Origin: CAZCJA01 sp964499015 | GTDB taxonomy: Bacteria; Elusimicrobiota; Elusimicrobia; F11 | Assembly: GCA_964499015.1 (NCBI GenBank) | Contig: CAZCJA010000007.1 | Span: forward strand, 1 to 46,198 | Direction: 5' to 3' | Length of the DNA stretch: 46,198 nucleotides | Shown here: piece by piece, positions 7,484-14,441 of the stretch | Layout: each line of letters starts with the position of its first letter | Numbering within the stretch: the stretch's first letter is position 1 | Translations under genes and position numbers: made by a program | The notes under the pieces: model-generated | What the model was told of the DNA's origin: nothing | Database searches by the model: none | Seen by the model: the letters and a program-made list of their open reading frames with translations, nothing else

Positions 7484-8567
7484 TGTCGCCGCCCGTTTTG
7501 GTTTGTTCGTGGATCAGCATCTGCAGAAGCGCCAGCCGTTCCGTCGAGCTAGCGCCCTGCGCCTTCCGCTCAAAATAGTGCTGGGTTAGCGACGCCGCCT
7601 CCGGCGCCGCCTGCTTGGAAGCGAACCGGAACGTTAATGCCGCGCGATGATTGCCGTCCGCCTCCGCCAACGCGCCCACCGGGACATTAAACGAATAATC
7701 CAATCGCGCGCTCGCCCACTCCAAGGACATTCCCGCCGTGATGTTTTTGTAATCACGCGAGCCCTGCGCGTATCCAACCCGCACGCCCAATTGCCCAATC
7801 CACGTCAGCGCCATCCAGCGCTCGGCGCCCAGCGCCACGTCCGTATCGCTGCTGTCGGTGCGTTTGGCTCGGCGAGCTTCCGCGGTGAAGGCGCCCCAAC
7901 TCGGGCGCAGGGCGACACCGGCTTTAAAGTTGAGCGGGGTTTTTTCCGCGCCGCCGAGAGAGGTGTCCACGCCAGCCAAATTCATGAGAGCCAGCGCCGC
8001 CGTGTGTTCGCCGTTTTTGCCGAAGCGGCGGGAGACGCCCGCATCAACGCCAAAACTGTCGACGGACATGCCGTTTTGTGCAAACAGCGGGTCGGCCTGG
8101 CCGGAGGCCGCGCCGCTGTCGCTCAGCGCGTTGCCTGTGTAGCGGTCGGCTTCGTATTCCCTGTGAAATTGTTTGATCGTAGCGCCCGCCGCCCAGTCCG
8201 CGTTCAGTTTCCGTCCGTAACCGACGGACAACAGGCGATCGCTGAAGTAATTGGAGCCTCTAAAGTTTTGATATGAAAAGCCGATGCCGCCCGATTTAAA
8301 CGGCTGGGCGTAGCCCAGATAGTTGGCTTCAACGCTGGAAGAATCCGAGAGACCGCTTAAAAATTGCCCGTGCTGAGCGCTGACGTGCGCGGCGCGGACC
8401 AGTGCCAATCCGGCCGGGTTGTAGGTGATCGCGCTGGCGTCATCGACGAGCGCCGTGACCGCTTCCGCCATGCCGCTTGCACGGGCGCCCGCGCCGGCTT
8501 CCAACACGCCCGCAACAGCGTTCGCCGCTGAAAAAACGAACCCGATGATGAGGATTAGACTTTTCAT
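7449..8567 (-). CDS. PorV/PorQ-like outer-membrane beta-barrel protein (UPF0164-type)
   Basis: A 372-residue exported protein with a signal peptide (residues 1 to about 19). The mature N-terminus shows the PorV/PorQ hallmark: GAGARASGMAEAVTALVDDASAITYNPAGLA, here spanning about residues 26-56 and given only as its key elements, namely the Gly-Ala start, the DDASA turn and YNPAGL. Alternating beta-strands run to about residue 318, then a tail of about 50 mostly helical residues follows, which is unusual for a barrel that would normally end in a C-terminal strand. In Bacteroidota, PorV carries type IX secretion substrates to the cell surface. It starts inside the stop codon of the adjacent FN3/FlgD-like secreted protein (ATGA), so the pair is one operon. 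A type IX-like or other export role is inference. Confidence 0.75.
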   Translation of the reverse strand: MKSLILIIGFVFSAANAVAGVLEAGAGARASGMAEAVTALVDDASAITYNPAGLALVRAAHVSAQHGQFLSGLSDSSSVEANYLGYAQPFKSGGIGFSYQNFRGSNYFSDRLLSVGYGRKLNADWAAGATIKQFHREYEADRYTGNALSDSGAASGQADPLFAQNGMSVDSFGVDAGVSRRFGKNGEHTAALALMNLAGVDTSLGGAEKTPLNFKAGVALRPSWGAFTAEARRAKRTDSSDTDVALGAERWMALTWIGQLGVRVGYAQGSRDYKNITAGMSLEWASARLDYSFNVPVGALAEADGNHRAALTFRFASKQAAPEAASLTQHYFERKAQGASSTERLALLQMLIHEQTKTGGDTTWIAQELSSL

Positions 8568-9661
8568 CGCGCCACCGAAACGGTACCGGTAATGATCTGG
8601 CCGTCGCCCTCAATGCGATACATGTAAATTCCGCTGGCCACCGCTCCGCCGCTGGAATCTTTGCCCGTCCAGCTGAGCGTCGTGCCGAGGCCGGGGGTCA
8701 GCACCGGCGCGGCCAATGTCGTTACAGTGCGGCCGCTCATGTCGAAAATCTCGCCGGAGACCGCGGCGTTATTGGGATTTTCCAGGACGAAATACACGCG
8801 GTCGTTGAAGCCGTCGCCGTTGGGCGTAAAGAGCGCGGGGAAAACATTGGCTTTGCCGAGAGACAGCGTGGCCGCTTTGGGCGCGATGCGCAGCTGATAG
8901 GTGCCCAGCTGGGCGGATTTGATCGTCACCGTTTTATCGCCGGGGTTGTTGGTGCCGCCGAGCTTTATCCAGCTGACCCCGTTAAACCAAAAAAGACACA
9001 GCTGTTCCGGCGTGGCGTTGATCGCCGCCAACGCGCTGACGGCGACTTGGCTGCCTGTAACGTCGTAGCCGACGCGAATTTCCGCTTCGGGGGAAGGCAA
9101 GGCCAGGTTGGATACGGTCTGGCCGTTGTCGGCGCGGACAATGCGGAAATTGACGCTCCGCACCAGGCCCGAATCCGCGAGGTCCTGCGTTTCGCTGAAG
9201 GCCACTGTGAGCGGCACGCCGAACTCATTATGGGTGGAGCGCAGGAAATGGCCGAGCGAACCGGGAATTATCAGCGTGGTTTGCTCGTCCGGCGCCACGA
9301 AAAGCAGGTTTATTTTCTCGGATGAATCCACCAGGACCGATTCCGAGGATTCATGGCCGTGTGCGTCCACCGCGCGCACCGAATAGTACAGGGTTTGGCC
9401 GCCGGTGTAATCGGCGTAAGCCGGAACAAGATTTAAAAACGGGTTGATTTTCGAGGGCGTTTCAGTGGGGGAAGTGCGGCGATAGACATTGTATCCGGCG
9501 GCGCCCGCAACGGGATCCCAAAGGAGCGTCATGACCGTTCCGGCGGGATTGCGCGCGCCGCGTAGGCCCATGGGTTCCGCCGGCGCCGCCCAGAGGAAGC
9601 GGGGCAAGCTTAAAATGGCCGTTAAAATCAGCGTGAATTTGATGGTCGCGCGCGCGTTCAT
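8564..9661 (-). CDS. Secreted FN3 protein with FlgD-Ig/gliding-type C-terminal domain
   Basis: A 365-residue exported protein. A signal peptide (1 to about 25, ending FLWAA) is followed by a fibronectin type III-like domain (about 28-110, with LLWDPVAGAAGYNVYRR), a middle beta-rich region and a C-terminal domain from about residue 275. The last part contains FTPNGDGFNDRV, GEIFDMSGR and ASGIYMYRI, which is the pattern of FlgD-Ig-like and gliding-associated C-terminal domains that act as sorting signals in type IX secretion systems. The next gene, overlapping by four bases, is a PorV-like barrel, so this may be its client. No other type IX components lie in the window, so the secretion route is inferred. 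It is divergent from the response regulator at 9754. Confidence 0.7.
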   Translation of the reverse strand: MNARATIKFTLILTAILSLPRFLWAAPAEPMGLRGARNPAGTVMTLLWDPVAGAAGYNVYRRTSPTETPSKINPFLNLVPAYADYTGGQTLYYSVRAVDAHGHESSESVLVDSSEKINLLFVAPDEQTTLIIPGSLGHFLRSTHNEFGVPLTVAFSETQDLADSGLVRSVNFRIVRADNGQTVSNLALPSPEAEIRVGYDVTGSQVAVSALAAINATPEQLCLFWFNGVSWIKLGGTNNPGDKTVTIKSAQLGTYQLRIAPKAATLSLGKANVFPALFTPNGDGFNDRVYFVLENPNNAAVSGEIFDMSGRTVTTLAAPVLTPGLGTTLSWTGKDSSGGAVASGIYMYRIEGDGQIITGTVSVAR

Positions 9662-9692
9662 AATTAAGCGTAACCGCGCACGCTGGACGAAA

Positions 9693-9720
9693 GCTTAACC
9701 CCCGCTTAACTTTTGCTTAA
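9693..9720. promoter_or_regulatory. Three GCTTAA direct repeats at exact 11-bp spacing
   Basis: GCTTAA occurs at 9693-9698, 9704-9709 and 9715-9720, that is with starts exactly 11 bp apart, in the 92-bp region between two divergent genes. Tandem half-sites at 11-bp spacing are the known DNA layout for OmpR/PhoB-family regulators, which bind as head-to-tail dimers on one face of the helix. The gene to the right encodes exactly such a regulator, so autoregulation and control of the divergent secreted-protein operon are likely. An inverted copy (TTAAGC, 9664-9669) lies nearer the left gene. Confidence 0.65.
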
Positions 9721-9741
9721 TTTTAAAGATCTCTTTTAAAA
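9721..9741. repeat. Inverted repeat TTTTAAA-N7-TTTAAAA before the response regulator
   Basis: Arms 9721-9727 and 9735-9741 are exact reverse complements separated by seven bases, starting directly after the last GCTTAA repeat and 12 bp before the regulator ATG. It may be part of the core promoter or a second binding site. The function is unknown. Confidence 0.4.
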
Positions 9742-9753
9742 GAACGAATTGTA

Positions 9754-10461
9754 ATGTATGTATTATTTGTGAATAAAAAGGTTCTTGTCGTTGATGACGA
9801 TGCGAGCTTGCGGTCTCTGTTGGTCAGGTTCCTTCAGAAAGAAGGGTTTTCCGCGGTGCCCGCCGAAAACGGCCTGGAAGCGCTGCAGCTCATTAAAGAA
9901 ACCCGTCCCGACGCGGTGATTTCCGACGCGGAAATGCCGGGATTGGACGGTCATGGCCTTTGCCGCGTTTTGCGCCAGGAAACCAGCGTTCATTCCATTC
10001 CGCTCATTCTCATGTCCGGCCATCGCATCGAGGAATCCAATATTCTCGCCGGATTCGAAGGGGGGGCCGACGACTATATTCTCAAACCATTTTCGCTTCC
10101 CGTCATGCTGGCGCGCGTGCAGGCCGTTCTTCGCCGTTATGACGTCGCCGCGCAAGAGCGCCCCACTCTGAAGAAATCCGGCCTCGACTTGGACGCGGAA
10201 GGCCGCACCGTAAAAGTGAACGGCAATAAAGTGTCGCTGACGCGCAAGGAATTTGACCTGTTGACGCAACTGGTCAGCAAATCCGGGCGCGTGCTCAATG
10301 TGTCCTACTTGCTCGAGGCGGTGTGGGGTTACGATCCCTCCGATTACAACGACCCCGGCACCGTCGAGACGCATATTTCTCATCTGCGCAAAAAACTTGG
10401 GCCCGAACTGGCCGAAAAAATCGTGAACGTCACGGGCCACGGCTACAAATTCGAGGAATAG
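9754..10461 (+). CDS. OmpR/PhoB-family response regulator
   Basis: A 235-residue DNA-binding response regulator. The receiver domain (about residues 8-125) has the acidic pair in VVDDD (13-16), the phospho-acceptor D58 in VISDAEMPG, a conserved Ser/Thr position in LMSGH and the Lys in LKPF. The C-terminal winged helix (about 140-235) shows LTRKEFDLLTQL, VETHISHLRKKL and GHGYKFEE, typical of the OmpR/PhoB class. The ATG start gives five extra hydrophobic residues; a GTG at 9769 (VNKKVLVVDDD) is an equally good start. It lies six bases before the hybrid kinase gene, so the two form a two-component operon. The 11-bp-spaced repeats upstream are the probable binding site. The signal is unknown. 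Confidence 0.92.
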   Translation: MYVLFVNKKVLVVDDDASLRSLLVRFLQKEGFSAVPAENGLEALQLIKETRPDAVISDAEMPGLDGHGLCRVLRQETSVHSIPLILMSGHRIEESNILAGFEGGADDYILKPFSLPVMLARVQAVLRRYDVAAQERPTLKKSGLDLDAEGRTVKVNGNKVSLTRKEFDLLTQLVSKSGRVLNVSYLLEAVWGYDPSDYNDPGTVETHISHLRKKLGPELAEKIVNVTGHGYKFEE

Positions 10462-10467
10462 CTCGAG

Positions 10468-13122
10468 ATGCCGAATTCCAAAATTAATCTTCTCCTGGTT
10501 GAAGACAACCCGGGCGACGTGAAGACCATCCAAGCGTATTTGGCGCAGGCTGCGAATGCTCAATACGGTCTTTTTAAGGCGGAAACCATCCGCGAGGCGC
10601 TGGAGACGCTTCAGCAGGAAAAAATAGACGCGATCCTTTTGGAATTAACCGTGCCGGACAGCAACGGGGTTAAAGCGATCGAGCGCATTTTCTTTAAACA
10701 TCGCGACATTCCCATTATTGTTCTCACCGGCGCGCAAGACGAAAAACTGGGAATGTCCGCGGTGGAGGCGGGGGCCCAGGATTATCTGCTGAAAGACCAA
10801 ATGTCCGGACCGCTTATTTTAAATGCAGTTCGCTACGCGATGGAGCGCAACCGCATACGCTTGTCTCATTCTCAAGCCGAAGAGCGCTTCTTGAAGATTT
10901 TCCGCAGCAATCCCCTGCCCATATGCATTTCCGCGCTTGCCGATGGCCGCATTTTGGATGTGAACGACCGCTTTTGCGAATTCTTCGGCTATTTCCGCGA
11001 CGAAATGCTGGGCAAAACGGCCGCCGCTTTGAATCTGTATGTAAATCCCCAGGCTCGCGACGCCGTTCTGGCCGGATTAAAGAAAGACGGCCATCTCCAT
11101 AATTTTGAAGTCGCGTTTCAGAATCGGGACGGGGAGGTTCGCAATGTGCTGTTGTCGAATGAGATTGTGACGCTTGGAGAAGAGCCTGTTTTCATCAAAA
11201 TGATCACCGATATCACCGAATTGCGCCAGGTTGAAGAAAAGCTGAGGCTCCTTGCGTCGATCGTGGAAAACTCGGAAGACGCCATTTATAGCCGCGATAT
11301 TATTGGGCGCATCCAATCGTGGAACTCGGGCGCGGAGAAGCTATTCGGCTACACAAAAGAGGAAATGATCGGCGAGCACGTGCAGAAGCTGGTTCCGCCG
11401 GAACGCGAAAATGAGTTCGTCGCAATTATTGAAAAATTATCAGAAGGACTTTCGCTGGAAAATTTTGAGACCGAGCGCATGCACAAAGACGGGCGGCGTA
11501 TTCCCGTGTCGCTCAGCGTCTCGCAGATAAAGGATGCAAATGGCAATTTCATCGGGGCATCGATTATCGCGCGGGACATGACGGTCTACAAACAGGCCAC
11601 GAAAGAGCTGCGCGACAGCGAAGAACGTTTTCGCCAGATGGCCGAGAACATCCGCGAAGTTTTTTGGATGACGGACGTCGAAAAAAACAAAATTATTTAC
11701 ATCAGTCCAGGTTATGAGCAGATATGGGGGCGCAGTTGTGAAAGCCTGTATCAAAATCCGCAGAACTGGGCCGACTGCATCAGTCCGGACGATCGCACGC
11801 GCGTTCTTAAAAGCGCGATGTGCAATCAAGCCAACGGAACTTACAACGAGGAATACAAGATTATCCGTCCGGACGGTTCTATCCGCTGGATATGGGACCG
11901 CGCGTTTCCGGTTAAAGACGCGACGGGAACAGCGTTTCGCGTCGTTGGTATCGCCGAAGACATCACCGATCGGAAGATGCTCCAGGACCAGTTTCGCCAA
12001 GCGCAAAAAATGGAAGCGGTGGGGCGGCTGGCCGGCGGCGTGGCCCACGATTTCAACAACATCCTCAACATTATTATCGGATACTCCGACATGCTCGGTG
12101 CGGCGTCCCCGGATGCGCCCACATGGAAAGACGATGTTGAAGAAGTGCGCAAAGCGGCCAAACGCGCCGCGTCCTTAACACATCAATTATTGGCGTTCAG
12201 CCGCCAGCAGGCGATGCAGCCCCGGGTCCTTGATTTAAACTCTGAAATTGAAGATTTGACGAAAATGCTGAGCCGTCTAATGGGCGAAGACGTTCGCTGG
12301 GACAGCTCGCTTGCGCCGGATTTATGGCACGTGCGCGCCGATCCGAGCCAGATTCAGCAAGTGATGATAAATTTGGCCGTCAATTCGCGCGACGCAATGC
12401 CCAACGGCGGTTCCTTTTCGATCAAAACGCGAAATTCGACGTTTTTCGAGCATTCCTCGCAATCGCTTGTGCCTCCGGGAGAATACGTAACGCTGATTGT
12501 GAGCGACACCGGGATCGGCATGAACGAAGAAACGAAAACGCGGGCCTTCGAGCCGTTTTACACGACCAAGGAGAAGGGAAAGGGAACAGGATTGGGTTTG
12601 TCGCTCGTGTACGGGGTGGTCAAGCAAAGCAACGGGTATATTTTCATCGATAGCGAAGAGGGGAAAGGCACCACGTTCACTATGCATTTTCCCAAAACAC
12701 AGGAACCGCTGAAGAAGGATCTCGGCGCAAAGGACACATTGCGCCTTGGAGGCAAGGCCGAAACCATTTTGGTCATCGAGGATGAACTGGCCGTGCGGCG
12801 ATTGGTCAGCCGGGTTTTGAACAAAAACGGATTTAACGTGTTGTCGGCCGCGAGCGCCAAAGAAGCGCTGAGTATCGTTGAGTTGGAAGGCGCGAAACTG
12901 ACGATGCTTTTGACGGACATCGTCTTGCCCGACGTGCGCGGGGATGAAATAGCGAAAAAAATTCTTTCGGTGTACCCAACCCTGAAGGTCCTGTATATGT
13001 CGGGTTATGCGGGCAAGGATTTCGGCGAATTAAATATCGACGAAGAGGTGGCGATGCTGGCCAAACCGTTCTCTCCGGACGAACTCACGCAGAAAGTGCG
13101 CAGTATTTTGGACGGCCGCTAA
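10468..13122 (+). CDS. Hybrid sensor histidine kinase: REC-PAS-PAS-PAS-HisKA-HATPase-REC, with Asp-less first receiver
   Basis: An 884-residue soluble kinase with no transmembrane segment. In order: receiver-like domain (about 6-125), three PAS domains (about 138-255, 258-375 and 385-503), HisKA with the phospho-acceptor H527 in GGVAHDFNNIL, HATPase_c (about 620-742, N-box INLAVNSRDAM, then SDTGIGM and GTGLGLSL) and a C-terminal receiver (about 766-884) with D817. In the N-terminal receiver the usual phosphorylated Asp is replaced by E59 (codon 10642-10644, LLELTVPDSNG), so it probably cannot be phosphorylated and may mimic the active state. It is co-transcribed with the upstream PhoB-type regulator and ends one base before the convergent bacterioferritin gene. 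The PAS domains suggest an intracellular signal, unidentified. Confidence 0.92.
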   Translation: MPNSKINLLLVEDNPGDVKTIQAYLAQAANAQYGLFKAETIREALETLQQEKIDAILLELTVPDSNGVKAIERIFFKHRDIPIIVLTGAQDEKLGMSAVEAGAQDYLLKDQMSGPLILNAVRYAMERNRIRLSHSQAEERFLKIFRSNPLPICISALADGRILDVNDRFCEFFGYFRDEMLGKTAAALNLYVNPQARDAVLAGLKKDGHLHNFEVAFQNRDGEVRNVLLSNEIVTLGEEPVFIKMITDITELRQVEEKLRLLASIVENSEDAIYSRDIIGRIQSWNSGAEKLFGYTKEEMIGEHVQKLVPPERENEFVAIIEKLSEGLSLENFETERMHKDGRRIPVSLSVSQIKDANGNFIGASIIARDMTVYKQATKELRDSEERFRQMAENIREVFWMTDVEKNKIIYISPGYEQIWGRSCESLYQNPQNWADCISPDDRTRVLKSAMCNQANGTYNEEYKIIRPDGSIRWIWDRAFPVKDATGTAFRVVGIAEDITDRKMLQDQFRQAQKMEAVGRLAGGVAHDFNNILNIIIGYSDMLGAASPDAPTWKDDVEEVRKAAKRAASLTHQLLAFSRQQAMQPRVLDLNSEIEDLTKMLSRLMGEDVRWDSSLAPDLWHVRADPSQIQQVMINLAVNSRDAMPNGGSFSIKTRNSTFFEHSSQSLVPPGEYVTLIVSDTGIGMNEETKTRAFEPFYTTKEKGKGTGLGLSLVYGVVKQSNGYIFIDSEEGKGTTFTMHFPKTQEPLKKDLGAKDTLRLGGKAETILVIEDELAVRRLVSRVLNKNGFNVLSAASAKEALSIVELEGAKLTMLLTDIVLPDVRGDEIAKKILSVYPTLKVLYMSGYAGKDFGELNIDEEVAMLAKPFSPDELTQKVRSILDGR

Positions 13123-13123
13123 A

Positions 13124-13606
13124 CTATTTTGCCTCTTCGTGGCCCATCTGCTGGGCCAGATAGTTGTCGAGGCCCAGTGATTCAATAAGGGCCAGCTGGG
13201 TCTCCAGCCAATCCACGTGTTCTTCGGAATCGGTCAGGATATGTTCCATGATCTCGCGTGAACCGGCGTCTTTTTCCTTAACGCAGAGATCGATTGCCTT
13301 GTTGTAGGCCTTCACGCCGTCGGATTCCAAGACCAAGTCGTATTCAAATTGCTTGGGCACGGTGGTCCCGACGCGGATGGGGTTGTAGCGCGAGATGTTC
13401 GGCACGCCTTCCAAAAACAATATCCGGTCAATCAAGGCTTCCGCGTGCTTCATTTCGCCGATGGATTCTTCAAAAACTTTCTTGGCCAGCCTGTTCAGGC
13501 CCCAGTTCTTGCACATTTTGGCTTGGACAAAATATTGGTTGATTGCGGTGAGTTCGATGGTCAATGCTTCGTTTAAAGCGGTTATAATTTTATCGTTGCC
13601 TTTCAC
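13124..13606 (-). CDS. bfr: Bacterioferritin
   Basis: A 160-residue heme-containing ferritin that oxidises and stores iron in a 24-mer. Aligned by eye to E. coli Bfr without gaps around the sites, the heme ligand M52 is present, as are ferroxidase residues E18, E51, H54, E94 and H130. Position 127, Glu in E. coli, appears to be Ser here (ILTDSEEHVDW), with E128 and E129 next to it, so one ferroxidase ligand may be shifted or altered. The GTG start is supported by a strong GAGGAGG about nine bases upstream. The gene faces the hybrid kinase (one-base gap) and is divergent from an OmpA gene; a 6-1-6 palindrome in the 73-bp gap could be a metal- or peroxide-responsive operator. Confidence 0.93.
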   Translation of the reverse strand: MKGNDKIITALNEALTIELTAINQYFVQAKMCKNWGLNRLAKKVFEESIGEMKHAEALIDRILFLEGVPNISRYNPIRVGTTVPKQFEYDLVLESDGVKAYNKAIDLCVKEKDAGSREIMEHILTDSEEHVDWLETQLALIESLGLDNYLAQQMGHEEAK

Positions 13607-13632
13607 AAGGTGTACCTCCTCAAGAGGTTCGT

Positions 13633-13645
13633 ATTCTATTAGAAT
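13633..13645. promoter_or_regulatory. Palindrome ATTCTA-T-TAGAAT between bfr and ompA
   Basis: A perfect 6-1-6 dyad lies between the divergent bfr (start 13606) and OmpA (start 13680) genes. Fur-superfamily regulators (Fur, PerR, Zur) bind 7-1-7 dyads with a single central base, so this is a plausible operator for iron or peroxide control of bacterioferritin. It also overlaps the expected -35 position for a TAAAAT -10 hexamer (13657-13662) serving the OmpA gene. The binding factor is inferred. Confidence 0.45.
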
Positions 13646-13679
13646 CCCGGTCCGTTTAAAATAAGGGGGACTCTCTCAA

Positions 13680-14372
13680 ATGAAAATTAAGTGGCAGTTA
13701 GTCGTTACGGTCGCGTTGTTGTCGACCGGCATGCTTTATGCAGATCGCGGTCAGAATGGTTTGGGCAGCGAGCACAAAACCAGATTTATTCCGCTTGGAC
13801 AGCAATCCGGCTGGGACGCCCGCGGCAACGCCGGCGAAATCGCACCGGCAGCACCGAAGAAGAAAGCGCCTGTGGCGGCACAGCCGCAGGTCAACAAGCC
13901 CGTTGATGCGGTCAAGCCGGCGGACAGCGACGGCGATGGAGTGATTGATTCCAAAGACGAATGCCCGAACACGCCGGCCGGCACGAAAGTCGACGGATCG
14001 GGTTGCTCGGCGACGGTCAAGGCGATTGAAGACAATTGGGTTTTGAAAGGCGTCAATTTTGAAACCGGTTCCGACAAGATCAAAGCGGAAAGCTATGGCG
14101 TTTTGAACGACGCGGCGGAGATTTTGAAAGAACGGTCAAAAGTACGCGTGGAGATCCAAGGCCACACGGACAACACCGGCGATGCTAAAGCGAACCAATC
14201 GCTTTCCGAACGCCGCGCCAACAGTGTTAAAGCGTATTTGGCGAATAAGGGCGTTAAAGCGTCCCAGCTAGAAGCCAAGGGCTACGGCCAAAACATGCCG
14301 ATAGCGTCCAACGATAATAACGCGGGCCGCGCGCAGAACCGCCGCATCGAGTTCAAGGTGCTCAGCCGCTAA
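13680..14372 (+). CDS. OmpA-family protein with thrombospondin type 3-like calcium repeat
   Basis: A 230-residue exported protein that probably links the outer membrane or periplasm to peptidoglycan. It has a signal peptide (1 to about 20), a low-complexity Ala/Pro/Lys stretch (about 50-80), a TSP3-like Asp-rich motif (DSDGDGVIDSKDECPNTPAG, about residues 82-101) and a C-terminal OmpA-like domain (about 115-230). The peptidoglycan-binding signature is seen in IQGHTDNTGDAKANQSLSERRA and in the final NRRIEFKV. There is no N-terminal eight-stranded barrel, so it is not a classical OmpA porin. AAGGGGG before the ATG is a good ribosome site. A strong hairpin terminator follows at 14402-14432. It is divergent from bfr. 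Confidence 0.88.
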   Translation: MKIKWQLVVTVALLSTGMLYADRGQNGLGSEHKTRFIPLGQQSGWDARGNAGEIAPAAPKKKAPVAAQPQVNKPVDAVKPADSDGDGVIDSKDECPNTPAGTKVDGSGCSATVKAIEDNWVLKGVNFETGSDKIKAESYGVLNDAAEILKERSKVRVEIQGHTDNTGDAKANQSLSERRANSVKAYLANKGVKASQLEAKGYGQNMPIASNDNNAGRAQNRRIEFKVLSR

Positions 14373-14401
14373 GAAAAGAAAATTCGTTTCCCTCTTCACT
14401 C

Positions 14402-14432
14402 GGGGGCCCGCCGCGGCGGGCCCCCTTTTTTT
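14402..14432 (+). terminator. Rho-independent terminator after the OmpA-family gene
   Basis: A 24-bp perfect GC palindrome (half-site GGGGGCCCGCCG, 14402-14413) is followed by seven Ts (14426-14432). It is the clearest intrinsic terminator in the window and lies 30 bp after the OmpA stop and only 9 bp before the ABC-F start codon. Confidence 0.95.
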
Positions 14433-14441
14433 AACCAAACC

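Noticed and set aside
9693..9720. GCTTAA repeats as a CRISPR-like or transposon repeat
   Set aside because: The units are only six bases at 11-bp period with no spacers of equal length and no cas or transposase genes; a tandem regulator site explains them better.
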